Shown: piece by piece, positions 24,395-32,603 of the stretch
How the letters are laid out: every line of letters begins with the position of its first letter
Numbering within the stretch: position 1 is the stretch's first letter
NCBI RefSeq assembly: GCF_002356315.1
Contig: NZ_AP018164.1
Coordinates: forward strand, 4,960,001 to 5,024,000
Direction: 5' to 3'
Source of the DNA: Mycobacterium shigaense
Lineage (GTDB): Bacteria > Actinomycetota > Actinomycetes > Mycobacteriales > Mycobacteriaceae
DNA: 64,000 nt
The notes under the pieces: generated by a model
Told to the model about the DNA's origin: nothing
Seen by the model: only the letters and a program-made list of their open reading frames with translations
The model's database searches: none
Translations under genes and position numbers: made by a program

Positions 24395-25690
24395 TCAGTT
24401 CACGCTGGGCGCCGGGGCGCCGATCCGCGCCTCCGAGGCCGCCAGCAGCGCGCAGGTCGCCAGGCCGTCGACCGCGTCGCGCAGGTCCGGCAGCGACGGG
24501 AAGGTCGGCGCGATCCGGATGTTCTTGTCCTCCGGATCCTTGCGGTACGGGAACGACGCACCCGCCTCGGTGACCGCGATGCCGGCGCCCTTGGCCAGGG
24601 CGACCGTCCGCTTGGCCGTCCCGGGCAGCACGTCGAGGCTGATGAAATAGCCCCCCTTGGGGTCGGTCCACGAGGCGATCTTGGATTCGCTGAGCCGCTG
24701 ATCCAGGATTTCCAGCGCCAGCGCGAACTTCGGCGCCAGGATCTGCTGGTGACGCAGCATGTGCAGGCGCACCCCGTCGGCATCGCCGAAGAAGCGGAGG
24801 TGCCGCAGCTGGTTGATCTTGTCCGGGCCGATCGACTTCTTCCCGGCGTACTGCAGGTACCAGGCGATGTTGCCCAGCGATCCGCCCAGGAAGCTGACGC
24901 CGGCACCCGCATAGGTGATCTTCGAGGTGGACGCGAAGACGTAGGGCCGGTTGGGGTTGCCGGCCGTGGCGGCCAGCCCGAGCACGTCGATCTGAGGAAG
25001 GAAATCGTGCGTGAGGGTGTGCACGGCGTAGGCGTTGTCCCAGAACAGCCGGAAGTCGGGCGCCGCCGTTCGCATCTGGACGAGCCGGCGCACCGTCTCC
25101 CAGGAGTAGGTGACCCCGGTGGGGTTGCCGAACACCGGCACCACCCACATGCCCTTGATCGCGGGGTCGACGGCCACCAGCTCCTCGATCAGGTCGACGT
25201 CCGGGCCTTCCTCGTGCATCGGGATCGGGATCATCTCGACGCCCATGGTCTCGGTGATCGCGAAGTGCCGGTCGTAGCCGGGGACGGGGCACAGAAACTT
25301 GACGCCGGGCTCGTCCTTCCAGGGCCGCTGCGAGTCCACCCCGCCGTAGAGCATCGAGAAGGCGACGTGGTCGTGCATCAGCTCGAGACTGGAGTTGTTC
25401 CCGGCGATCAGGTTCGGCACCGGGATGCCGAGCAGCTCGGAGAAGATGGCGCGCAGCTCGGGCAATCCGTGCAGGCCCCCGTAGTTGCGGGTGTCGGTGC
25501 CCTCGCCGTCGCGATAGTCGTCGCCGGGCAGACTCAACAGCTGGTTGGACAGGTCCAGTTGCTCGGCGGAGGGTTTGCCGCGGGTCAGATCCAGCGCCAG
25601 CTTCTTGGCCTGCAGCTCTGCGTAGTCCTGCTGGTGGCGAGCGTGCAGCGCTGCCAGATCGTCGGGGCTGAGGGAATCGAACGCCACCAT
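24395..25690 (-). CDS. aspC: PLP-dependent aspartate aminotransferase (Rv3722c type)
   Basis: 431 aa from the ATG at 25688-25690 (MVAFDSLSPDDLAALHARHQQDYAEL); a GTG at 25711 is the alternative. Fold-type I aminotransferase with the PLP Lys in FASTSKITYAGAGVSFLGGS, GNNSSLELMHD, PVFGNPTGVTYSWE, and FWDNAYAVHTL. The M. tuberculosis orthologue is the essential aspartate aminotransferase of nitrogen metabolism, although older annotation calls it a GntR-like or MocR-type aminotransferase. No HTH is seen. A 242-bp gap, which holds nothing else recognisable, separates it from dnaX on the same strand. Confidence 0.93.
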   Translation of the reverse strand: MVAFDSLSPDDLAALHARHQQDYAELQAKKLALDLTRGKPSAEQLDLSNQLLSLPGDDYRDGEGTDTRNYGGLHGLPELRAIFSELLGIPVPNLIAGNNSSLELMHDHVAFSMLYGGVDSQRPWKDEPGVKFLCPVPGYDRHFAITETMGVEMIPIPMHEEGPDVDLIEELVAVDPAIKGMWVVPVFGNPTGVTYSWETVRRLVQMRTAAPDFRLFWDNAYAVHTLTHDFLPQIDVLGLAATAGNPNRPYVFASTSKITYAGAGVSFLGGSLGNIAWYLQYAGKKSIGPDKINQLRHLRFFGDADGVRLHMLRHQQILAPKFALALEILDQRLSESKIASWTDPKGGYFISLDVLPGTAKRTVALAKGAGIAVTEAGASFPYRKDPEDKNIRIAPTFPSLPDLRDAVDGLATCALLAASEARIGAPAPSVN

Positions 25691-25756
25691 CTTGGTTGGG
25701 GGCCCTTTCACTGTCGGACGCCGCAGGGACGAGTGCTACCGGGTCCCCTACACAGG

Positions 25757-25842
25757 GGACCCCGCGCACCCGACAGAGCCCATTGACCCTTGCTGCCTTC
25801 CGGCCCTGGGGGAGTTCACAGGATAGACGCCGCGCGGGGTCC
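25757..25842 (-). ncRNA. ffs: 4.5S RNA of the signal recognition particle (small bacterial SRP RNA)
   Basis: On the minus strand the core reads CAGGGCCGGAAGGCAGCAAG, with the conserved GGAA apical loop region and the asymmetric AGCA side. The ends GGACCCCGCGC and GCGCGGGGTCC pair to close the hairpin (25757-25767 with 25832-25842). It binds Ffh for membrane-protein targeting. Adjacent on its 3' side is a further hairpin with a 7-bp stem (25742-25748/25755-25761). Exact ends are uncertain by several bases. Confidence 0.85.
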
Positions 25843-25924
25843 TTCGGCGAGTCTAATGCCTGGCTCGGGGTGGCCCGCCGCGGCCGTGGGACGACCGCTC
25901 TCGGCCAGCGGCTACCATTGCCAC

Positions 25925-26010
25925 GGAGGATTCGCCTAGTGGCCTATGGCGCTCGCCTGGAACGCGGGTTGGGTTAATAGCCCTCGCGGGTTCAAATCCC
26001 GCATCCTCCG
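25925..26010 (+). tRNA. tRNA-Ser (GGA anticodon)
   Basis: 86 nt with a 7-bp acceptor stem (GGAGGAT with ATCCTCC), the anticodon GGA inside CGCTCGCCTGGAACGCGGG, a long variable arm (TTGGGTTAATAGCCC) as expected for class II tRNA-Ser, and the T-loop GGTTCAAATCC. CCA is not encoded. A tRNA-Ser is in the same place in M. tuberculosis, between aspC/ffs and Rv3723. Confidence 0.93.
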
Positions 26011-26113
26011 CAGATCGGTCGCACCGGCTCGACAAGCGCGACCAATGCTTGGATTCGGCTTGAGCTGCCCTTAGGCTGGCGTGGGCTCGGCCGCTGGCAA
26101 ACAAAGGAGAGGT

Positions 26114-26941
26114 ATGGGGCGCAGGATCGCCATCCTGTGGCATGCGTCGTTTGCCGTCGCTGCCGGCGTCCTCTACTTCTTTTTCGTGGTGCCCCGCTGG
26201 CCTGAGCTGATGGGCGACACCTCGCATGGGCTGGGGACGACGCTGCGCATCGTGACGGGTGCGCTGATCGCCTTGGCCGCGCTGCCGGTGGTGTTCACCC
26301 TGCTGCGCACGCGCAAGCCGGAGCTGGGCACGCCGCAGCTGGCCCTGTCCATGCGAGTCCGGTCGATCGTGGCTCACGTACTGGCCGGGCTGCTGATCAT
26401 CGGCACCGCAATCAGCGAGATCTGGCTCAGCCTGGACAGCGCCGGGCAGTATCTGTTCGCGATCTACACCGCCGCGGCCGCGATCGGCCTGCTCGGGTTC
26501 TTCGCGTTCTACCTGTCGTTCGCCGCCGAGCTGCCGCCGCCCCCGCCGAAGCCGATCAAGGCGAAGAAGCCCAAACGGCGCCGGCTGCGCCGTAAGAAGG
26601 GCGACGTGGCGGACGCCGAGGAAGCCACCGACGCCGACGAGGCGGAAACTGACGAAGCAGAGGACACCGGAGCCGACGACGCCGAAGAGACCGTCACCGC
26701 GGAAGAAGCCGGCAAAGAAACCGAAACAGCGGAAGAACCCGCGGAAGAGTCAGTTGAGCCCACCGCCAAAGCTGTCGAAGCCGTCAAAGCCGAGAAGCCG
26801 TCGACCGACGTGCCGTCAGACGAGGCCGACGACGACAGCGAGGAACCCCGCAGCGGACTGCAAAACCGCCGTCCGGAGGGCAAGGGCACGCACCGCATGC
26901 GGCGCCGGCGCACCCGCGGTGGCGTTGCGCTCAACGAGTGA
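26114..26941 (+). CDS. lucA: LucA-like membrane protein (Rv3723 orthologue) with long acidic tail
   Basis: 275 aa from the ATG at 26114, with AGGAGAGG just upstream. Four hydrophobic segments in the first about 140 residues (ILWHASFAVAAGVLYFFFVV, IVTGALIALAALPVVFTLL, IVAHVLAGLLIIGTAIS, LFAIYTAAAAIGLLGFFAFY), a basic KKPKRRRLRRKK stretch, then a long Glu/Asp/Ala-rich tail ending in a basic MRRRRTRGG. In M. tuberculosis LucA stabilises the Mce1 and Mce4 transporters for fatty-acid and cholesterol uptake. The acidic tail is low-complexity and probably variable between species. Confidence 0.88.
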   Translation: MGRRIAILWHASFAVAAGVLYFFFVVPRWPELMGDTSHGLGTTLRIVTGALIALAALPVVFTLLRTRKPELGTPQLALSMRVRSIVAHVLAGLLIIGTAISEIWLSLDSAGQYLFAIYTAAAAIGLLGFFAFYLSFAAELPPPPPKPIKAKKPKRRRLRRKKGDVADAEEATDADEAETDEAEDTGADDAEETVTAEEAGKETETAEEPAEESVEPTAKAVEAVKAEKPSTDVPSDEADDDSEEPRSGLQNRRPEGKGTHRMRRRRTRGGVALNE

Positions 26942-26964
26942 CCAGCCGCCGCGGCGCCGAGTGC

Positions 26965-27720
26965 TCAGTCGCGGCGTCGAAGACTCTCCACATAGGCGGC
27001 CAGGCGCTGCTGCGTCTCGTCCGAACCCCACAGCTGGCGGACGCCGGCATCGATAGCGCCACCCTGCCGGATCCTCTCCACGGCCGGGCCGCGTAGCTGA
27101 GCTTTCGTATCGCGATAGGCCTCGACCGGGAGTTCGCCCAGTTCTGCGGCCTCCGCGACCGCCGCCTCGACCACATCCTCGGCGACGACGCGGTGGGCCA
27201 GCCCGCGGGTGGTGGCGTCGGCTCCCTTATAGGTGCGGGCGCCGAGCAGCACTTCCTCGGCGCGATCCCCGCAGGCATAACGCATTACTTCCAGCGCGGC
27301 GACCGGGAAGGAGACGCCGACGCGAACCTCGGCCGCGCCGATCCCCGCTTCGGGAGCGATCAGGCGGCGATCGCAGGCACATGCCAGCACACACCCGCCG
27401 GCGATCGCGGCACCGTTGATGGCGGCCACCGTCGGCCACGGAAAGCCGAACAACGCGTCGAACGTGTTGGACAGCGCCGGAACCAATCGATCGGTGTAAT
27501 CGCTACCTCCCTCGACAACGCGGTTGAGGTCGACCCCGGCGGAAAACACCCGGCCCGCACCGGTGATGACCAGCGGACCGTTGCCCGAATCCTGCAACTC
27601 ACGAAAGGTTCGGGTCAGCTCGTCGAGCACTTCCACATCGAGCGCATTGACACGCCCCGCGGACAGGGTCAACACCCGCACCGAACCGACAGTTTGGATC
27701 TCCATCACAAGGACACTCAA
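26965..27720 (-). CDS. Enoyl-CoA hydratase/isomerase family protein
   Basis: 251 aa (start at 27720 or at the Met five codons later). Crotonase fold: oxyanion-hole segments VFSAGVDLNRVV and AAINGAAIAGGCVLACACDRRLI, and the Glu-bearing AEVRVGVSFPVAALEVMRY. It hydrates or isomerises enoyl-CoA esters. It is the first gene past the conserved block ending at lucA. It faces lucA convergently and lies downstream of the regulator gene on the same strand. The substrate cannot be inferred. Confidence 0.88.
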   Translation of the reverse strand: MSVLVMEIQTVGSVRVLTLSAGRVNALDVEVLDELTRTFRELQDSGNGPLVITGAGRVFSAGVDLNRVVEGGSDYTDRLVPALSNTFDALFGFPWPTVAAINGAAIAGGCVLACACDRRLIAPEAGIGAAEVRVGVSFPVAALEVMRYACGDRAEEVLLGARTYKGADATTRGLAHRVVAEDVVEAAVAEAAELGELPVEAYRDTKAQLRGPAVERIRQGGAIDAGVRQLWGSDETQQRLAAYVESLRRRD

Positions 27721-27736
27721 GCACTCAGCGGCCGAG

Positions 27737-27860
27737 CTACTGCTGGTGGGTCAGTCTGGCGAGGATCACCGGAATGTCGGTGTTCTCGTCGGTGTGATAG
27801 CTCGCGCAGGCCCGGTGGTAGCCCGTCGGCGATCTGCAACGGAACACCCGTCACGATGTC
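27737..27860 (-). pseudogene. C-terminal remnant of a ParB-like protein
   Basis: Minus-strand reading gives GDIVTGVPLQIADG, then after a +1 shift (one extra G near 27829) YHRACASYHTDENTDIPVI and a TAG stop at 27737-27739. The ADGYHR.CASYH pattern resembles ParB-nuclease-type proteins of mycobacteria. No upstream part is visible before the regulator gene. It is a short decayed remnant; boundaries are approximate. Confidence 0.4.
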
Positions 27861-27948
27861 GCCGCGCACCGACAGAATGGGCGTCGACAGGCGCGATATC
27901 GCCGGTTGGCGGACGCCGGCTTCAGGCACTGGGGCTCGGGCGAATCGG

Positions 27949-28692
27949 TTAAGTGCTTGATGCCCGCGCGTGTATCGCGTTGAGGTAGTTGTAAACCGTA
28001 TAGCGGGTGACATCCAGTGCGGCCGCTGCTGTCTCGGCAGATTGTTTGACCAGAAAATAGCCCTGCTGGTCGAGTTCGGCGACAACCTCCATCTTGTGTT
28101 CCTTGCGCATCTCGGCAACGGGCACGCCAACGTTGGCGATCGCCGCATCGATGAGCCGTGCCGACAGCTCCTCCACGCTGTGCGGAAAATGTTCACTGAC
28201 TGGGTCGCTGAGCACAGTTTGGACAAATGGTGTGGAGGTTCGAAGAGGGATCGACACGGCTTCGCCGTCCGCGTCGGCTGGTATTAAGCCGTCGAGTGCG
28301 CCGCGGAGATGCTCCCAGGCCGTGACGTCGGTATTGATGCAGAGTGCAGCGGCGGGCTCGTCGTCGCGAGCGGTGAACATGATCGTGCTGGAGCGCAGCA
28401 CTCGTCCGTCGGGCAGCACGGACCGATACGCGATCTGGTGGCGGAGGTCTCCGGTGGCGACACTGCGCAGCAGTTTGTCCGTCGGTGGGTCTCCTGGCCG
28501 CCGCCCGGTGATGTCACCGGCAATCGCGCGCACCGTGTTGGGGATTCGCCGCAGGTCGTGCAGGACCACCTCGGTGGGCTGCGGATAACTGCCCTGCAGT
28601 GCATCGACCATTTGCTCGAGCATCAGGTTGATCGTCTCGGCGTTGAGGATGCGCAAGGCGGCCACCAGCTGACCAGCCTCCTTCTTCAACAT
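27949..28692 (-). CDS. DauR/YheO-like transcriptional regulator (PAS_6 + HTH_22)
   Basis: 247 aa from the ATG at 28690-28692; the ORF extends upstream to 28917 but that overlaps the divergent gene. The N-terminal PAS_6-like domain is visible as EVVLHDLRRIPNTVRAIAGDITGRRPGDPPTDKLLR and YRSVLPDGRVLRSSTIMFTA. The C-terminal HTH_22 is AAAALDVTRYTVYNYLNAIH. Such proteins include DauR, repressor of D-arginine utilisation. It faces a permease-led operon with a D-amino-acid enzyme, so it probably controls that operon through the palindromes between them. Confidence 0.82.
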   Translation of the reverse strand: MLKKEAGQLVAALRILNAETINLMLEQMVDALQGSYPQPTEVVLHDLRRIPNTVRAIAGDITGRRPGDPPTDKLLRSVATGDLRHQIAYRSVLPDGRVLRSSTIMFTARDDEPAAALCINTDVTAWEHLRGALDGLIPADADGEAVSIPLRTSTPFVQTVLSDPVSEHFPHSVEELSARLIDAAIANVGVPVAEMRKEHKMEVVAELDQQGYFLVKQSAETAAAALDVTRYTVYNYLNAIHARASST

Positions 28693-28717
28693 GCGGTCGA
28701 TTTTAGCCGTCCGGAGC

Positions 28718-28730
28718 GTGGACACTCCAC
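28718..28730. promoter_or_regulatory. Palindrome GTGGA-CAC-TCCAC upstream of the regulator gene
   Basis: Perfect 5-bp arms with a 3-bp spacer, 26 bp upstream of the regulator start on the minus strand. Possible second operator or a stem near its promoter. Confidence 0.35.
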
Positions 28731-28767
28731 AACTATTTGTGTAATCTTTGGCGAGGGGCGGGGTCAG

Positions 28768-28784
28768 TTCAACACAATGTTGAA
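28768..28784. promoter_or_regulatory. Candidate operator TTCAACA-CAA-TGTTGAA
   Basis: A perfect 7-bp inverted repeat with a 3-bp spacer in the 141-bp divergent region, 50 bp before the permease start. A/T-richer flanks (AATAATTTGGTG) follow it. Position and symmetry fit a binding site for the adjacent regulator. Confidence 0.55.
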
Positions 28785-28833
28785 ATAATTTGGTGTCGTC
28801 CGTCCCCTGATCCAACTGATGAGGACGCCGGAT

Positions 28834-30294
28834 ATGCCAAGTGAAGTCGCTGCCGCATCGGTCGTTGAAGGTAACGCTCCCCACCTTCGCCGCGGCCTCG
28901 CCAACCGACATATCCAACTGATCGCGATCGGTGGTGCGGTTGGCACCGGCCTGTTCATGGGATCAGGCCGCACGATTTCTCTCGCTGGTCCGGCGGTGCT
29001 ACTGGTGTATGGCGTTGTCGGGTTTTTCGTGTTCTTCGTACTGCGGGCGATGGGCGAACTTCTGTTGTCCAACCTGAACTACAAGTCTTTCGTCGACTTC
29101 ACTTCCGACCTGTTGGGCTCCGGCGCCGGATTCTTTATGGGCTGGTCGTACTGGTTCGCCTGGATCGTCACCGGCATCGCGGAGGTCGTTGCCATCACCG
29201 GCTACTCGCAGTATTGGTGGCCCGAGCTGCCCGCGTGGCTACCCCCCCTTCTTACCGTGACGCTGATCCTCTTGCTGAACTTGTTCAACGTCCGCAGCTT
29301 CGGCGAGATCGAATTCTGGTTCGCGTTGATAAAAGTCGCGGCGATCCTCTGTCTGATTGCCGTCGGAGCAATTTTGGTGAGCACCGGCTTCGTCAGCTCC
29401 GACGGTACCCGCGCTGCACTGGCGAACCTGTGGAATGACGGCGGGTTCTTCGCCACCGGCGCGATGGGCATGGTCGGCGGCTTTCAGATCGCATTCTTCG
29501 CCTTCGTCGGTGTCGAACTGCTGGGCACCGCGGTCGCAGAGACCGCTGATCCCCGTCGCACCTTGCCGCGTGCCATCAACGCCGTGCCGGTGCGGATAGT
29601 CATCTTCTACATCGGAGCGCTTCTGGCGATCCTGTGTGTCATCCCGTGGCGACATATTGCGCCTGGACAGTCGCCATTCGTGATGATGTTTTCGCTAGCC
29701 GGGCTTGCTGCGGCGGCTTCGATCATCAACTTCGTCGTCATCACTTCGGCATCCTCGGCAGCTAATTCTGGGTTCTTCTCGACCGGCCGCATACTGTACG
29801 GCCTCGCCCACGCGGGCAGCGCGCCTTCGGGATTTCGCTGGCTCAACCGCGGCGGGGTGCCTGTACCCGCGCTACTTTTGAGCGCCGCCTTGATGCTCAT
29901 ATCCATCCCACTGCTCTACGCCGGCGGCTCGGTGATCAAAGCCTTCACGCTCATCACGACAGTGTCATCGCTGCTCTTCATGTTCGTATGGGCGATGATC
30001 GTTGTCAGTTACCTCTCGTACCGTCGCCGCCGCGCACAGCGTCACGCCGAGTCGATTTACAAGATGCCCGGCGGTGTACCGATGTGCTGGGCGATCCTCG
30101 GCTTCTTCGTGTTTGTGATCTGGTCCCTGACAACCAAACCAGGTACTGCGACCGCGCTGGCGTGGTTTCCCCTTTGGTTTGTCGTGCTGGCGATCGGGTG
30201 GCTTGCGGTCCGCCGGCGCCCAGATCGCGCAGGACAGTACGCCGATTCCAGGCAGAGATGGACCAGCCAACCAACTAGTCAGGAGCACCAATGA
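28834..30294 (+). CDS. Amino acid permease (AAT/APC superfamily)
   Basis: 486 aa from the ATG at 28834, with GAGGA 8 nt upstream. Twelve predicted membrane segments in the amino-acid/proton symporter layout. Conserved motif IAIGGAVGTGLFMGSG in TM1 and FVGVELLGTAVAETADPRRTLPRAIN around TM6-7. Closest recalled families are the D-serine/D-alanine/glycine (CycA) and aromatic (AroP) permeases. Neighbours favour a D-amino acid or glycine-like substrate. It overlaps the next gene by 4 bp (ATGA). Confidence 0.88.
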   Translation: MPSEVAAASVVEGNAPHLRRGLANRHIQLIAIGGAVGTGLFMGSGRTISLAGPAVLLVYGVVGFFVFFVLRAMGELLLSNLNYKSFVDFTSDLLGSGAGFFMGWSYWFAWIVTGIAEVVAITGYSQYWWPELPAWLPPLLTVTLILLLNLFNVRSFGEIEFWFALIKVAAILCLIAVGAILVSTGFVSSDGTRAALANLWNDGGFFATGAMGMVGGFQIAFFAFVGVELLGTAVAETADPRRTLPRAINAVPVRIVIFYIGALLAILCVIPWRHIAPGQSPFVMMFSLAGLAAAASIINFVVITSASSAANSGFFSTGRILYGLAHAGSAPSGFRWLNRGGVPVPALLLSAALMLISIPLLYAGGSVIKAFTLITTVSSLLFMFVWAMIVVSYLSYRRRRAQRHAESIYKMPGGVPMCWAILGFFVFVIWSLTTKPGTATALAWFPLWFVVLAIGWLAVRRRPDRAGQYADSRQRWTSQPTSQEHQ

Positions 30295-31391
30295 TGGCAA
30301 GCATTCCCGAGGAGATCGATACACCTGCCGTGGTCATCGATTACGACTCGCTGGAGCGCAACATCGCGCGGATGAGCACAGCTATCACCGAACGCGGGAT
30401 CGGGCTGCGTCCGCACGTGAAGACGCACAAGATGCCCCAGATCGCGCAGTTGCAACTAGATGCGGGCGCAACGGGCCTCACCGTCGCGACCATCGGTGAA
30501 GCGGAGGTATTCCTCGACCATGGCGCCGACGACATCTTTATCGCCTACCCACTGTGGATCGATCCGCGCCAAGCCGACCGCCTGCGCCGGCTGAGCAGGC
30601 GGGCCCGCATCGCGATCGGGGTCGATTCGCCGCAGGCCGCGATGAACATTGCTGCGAAGTTAGGAAACGACCGTGCGGCAATCGATGTGCTCGTCGAAGT
30701 CGATAGCGGGCAACACCGTAGCGGCGTAGCACCGCAGCGGGCGGGCGAAGTCGCCAGCACCGCCGTTGAGGCCGGCCTGCACATCACCGGCGTGTTTACC
30801 TTCCCAGGGCACAGCTACGTCCCCGGAAAAGCCGCCGAAGCCGCCGTGCAGGAGCAATACGCCCTCAATCAGGCCACCAATGCGCTTGCTGCAGAAGGTA
30901 TTACGGTCACTTGCCGAAGCGGCGGGTCCACCCCCACGGCATTCCTAACCGCCGCCGACGGTGCCACCGAAGTTCGCCCGGGCGTCTATGTTTTCGGCGA
31001 TGCACAACAGCTCGAGCTGGAACGATGCCGATGGGAAGACATCTCGCTGACGGTTGCCGCAACGGTGGTGAGTCGGAACGACACTGCCGATAGCCCGCGC
31101 CGGGTCATCTTAGATTCGGGCAGCAAGATCCTCGGCAGCGATCGCCCAGCATGGACCAGCGGCTTCGGCCGCCTCATCGACCACCCGACCGCCAGGATCA
31201 CGGCACTCTCCGAGCACCACGCCACCGTAGTGTGGCCCGATGAGGCGCAGTTACCACCCATCGGCACACGTCTACGCGTGATCCCCAACCACGTCTGCTC
31301 GGTGATTAACCTCGTCGACGAGGTCACCATCGTGCGCGACGACACCGTCATCGACCGATGGCGAGTCGCTGCCCGCGGCAAGAATGGTTAA
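30291..31391 (+). CDS. D-serine dehydratase / D-threonine aldolase-type PLP enzyme (alanine-racemase-like barrel)
   Basis: 366 aa (ATG at 30291; a second ATG follows). Fold-type III PLP enzyme: the PLP Lys44 in GLRPHVKTHKMPQ, DVLVEVDSGQHRSG, and GVFTFPGHSY. At the C-terminus PNHVCSVINL supplies His334 and Cys336, matching the HxC metal site of eukaryotic-type D-serine dehydratase and D-threonine aldolase. The permease before it and RidA after it fit D-serine breakdown to 2-aminoacrylate then pyruvate, or D-threonine cleavage. Which substrate is used is not decided by the sequence. Confidence 0.85.
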   Translation: MMASIPEEIDTPAVVIDYDSLERNIARMSTAITERGIGLRPHVKTHKMPQIAQLQLDAGATGLTVATIGEAEVFLDHGADDIFIAYPLWIDPRQADRLRRLSRRARIAIGVDSPQAAMNIAAKLGNDRAAIDVLVEVDSGQHRSGVAPQRAGEVASTAVEAGLHITGVFTFPGHSYVPGKAAEAAVQEQYALNQATNALAAEGITVTCRSGGSTPTAFLTAADGATEVRPGVYVFGDAQQLELERCRWEDISLTVAATVVSRNDTADSPRRVILDSGSKILGSDRPAWTSGFGRLIDHPTARITALSEHHATVVWPDEAQLPPIGTRLRVIPNHVCSVINLVDEVTIVRDDTVIDRWRVAARGKNG

Positions 31392-31419
31392 TCAAATCCC
31401 CTCACCTGAAAGGCTTTTG

Positions 31420-31902
31420 ATGCCCGACATCACCTCGGCTCATCCCGGCGTGGAACGCCGACTCACCGAACGGGGTCTGACTCTGCCACAGGTCGCCGCC
31501 CCGACCGCGGCTTACCTACCCGCTGTCACCGACGGTACCCACGTGTATACCTCCGGACAACTTCCGCTCGTCGACGGTGCACTCAAACTCATCGGAAAGG
31601 TCGGCTCCGACGTCGCACCCGACCAGGCGCGTGCATGCGCGCTCATCTGTGCGCTTAACGCGCTCGCCGCGATCCGTGCCGAAATCGGCGACTTGGACCG
31701 CATCACTCGGATTGTCAAAGTGACCGGGTTTGTCGCATCCGATCCCAGTTTCACTGGGCAACCCCAGGTCGTCAACGGTGCATCCGAGCTTCTCGGCTGG
31801 TGCTTCGGCCCCGTAGGCGCACACGCCCGTTCAGCCATCGGCGTCGCCGCGCTACCGCTCGACTCCCCCGTCGAGATCGAGATCACGGCAACGTTCAACT
31901 AG
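31420..31902 (+). CDS. RidA family enamine/imine deaminase
   Basis: 160 aa from the ATG at 31420, with a GAAAGG site 6 nt upstream; the ORF is open from 31384. RidA-type trimeric fold: VYTSGQLPLVDG, then ARSAIGVAALPLDSPVEIEITATF with the Arg that contacts the substrate carboxylate. It hydrolyses 2-aminoacrylate and related imines. It is longer at the N-terminus than Escherichia coli RidA. Last gene of the D-amino-acid operon. A strong hairpin overlaps its stop codon. Confidence 0.88.
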   Translation: MPDITSAHPGVERRLTERGLTLPQVAAPTAAYLPAVTDGTHVYTSGQLPLVDGALKLIGKVGSDVAPDQARACALICALNALAAIRAEIGDLDRITRIVKVTGFVASDPSFTGQPQVVNGASELLGWCFGPVGAHARSAIGVAALPLDSPVEIEITATFN

Positions 31903-31927
31903 ACCGACACCAAGTGTCGGTCTAGTT
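31897..31927 (+). terminator. Strong hairpin overlapping the ridA stop
   Basis: A perfect 14-bp stem (31897-31910 with 31914-31927), CAA loop, embracing the TAG stop of the RidA gene at 31900-31902. It is symmetric, so it could work in either direction. Confidence 0.7.
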
Positions 31928-32040
31928 CCCGAGACGAAGCCCGGCTGGACCCAAAAATTGGGATCGGTAGCGACACCGGCGTTCTGTACTTGCTCCAATG
32001 ACGACGCCAACAGGGCGACGCATGAAGGAAGGAACGGCAA

Positions 32041-32526
32041 GTGAAACGTCTTCTCGTGGGCGCAATCGGAACCCTCGGCGTGGCGGCGGCCGTGGTGGGC
32101 TGCTCGAGCGGCGGCCACACCGCCAGCCCGGCGTCGAGCACAGCCCCCAGCGTCGCCTCCGGGAGCGGCGGGGCCCAGGTCAAGGTCGGCGGCGCCGACC
32201 TGGCCGGAGTCAACCCTGCTTCGGTGACGTGCGTGAAGCAGGGCGGCAAGATCGACATCGGTAGCGGCTCCACCGGCGGTGCCCAGCAGGCGCTGGCCGT
32301 CGTGATGACCGACGAAGCGACCCCACAGGTCGAATCGTTGGCGCTGGTGGTGGACGGCAACGCGCTGTCGGTCGCCAACAACATGGGCGCCAAGGTCGGG
32401 TCGGCCAACGTGGCGGTCGACGGCAAGACCTACACCATCACCGGTCAGGCGCAGGGTGCCGACCTGAAGAACCCGATGGCCGGGATGATCACCAAGGACT
32501 TCAGCATCAAGGTGACGTGCGGCTAA
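32041..32526 (+). CDS. LpqH-like (19 kDa antigen family) lipoprotein
   Basis: 161 aa, GTG start with AAGGAA upstream. Lipobox AVVGC with the acylated Cys21 after an N-terminal hydrophobic segment, then a Ser/Thr/Ala-rich linker. The mature beta domain resembles LpqH/LppE: QVKVGGADLAGVNPASVTCVKQGGKIDI, and a C-terminal FSIKVTCG. The two conserved Cys residues (VTC near the start, VTCG at the end) probably form a disulphide. It is surface-exposed; in relatives it is a TLR2 ligand. A hairpin follows. Confidence 0.88.
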   Translation: MKRLLVGAIGTLGVAAAVVGCSSGGHTASPASSTAPSVASGSGGAQVKVGGADLAGVNPASVTCVKQGGKIDIGSGSTGGAQQALAVVMTDEATPQVESLALVVDGNALSVANNMGAKVGSANVAVDGKTYTITGQAQGADLKNPMAGMITKDFSIKVTCG

Positions 32527-32543
32527 TCGGCAACAACCCGGGG

Positions 32544-32572
32544 GGCGGACGTGACTCACTCACACGTCCGCC
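32544..32572 (+). terminator. Hairpin after the lipoprotein gene
   Basis: A 10-bp stem GGCGGACGTG/CACGTCCGCC (32544-32553 with 32563-32572) with a 9-nt loop, 17 bp past the lipoprotein stop and before the TPR-type gene. Confidence 0.6.
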
Positions 32573-32603
32573 GCACCGGCCCGTCCGGACTTATGATGCA
32601 GCC

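Noticed and set aside
24122..25786. 554-aa plus-strand ORF
   Set aside because: Antisense to aspC; no motifs, and it crosses the SRP RNA.
31897..31927. Perfect inverted repeat as an attachment site
   Set aside because: It sits on the end of an operon and forms a stable hairpin, so a terminator explains it; there is no integrase or direct repeat nearby.
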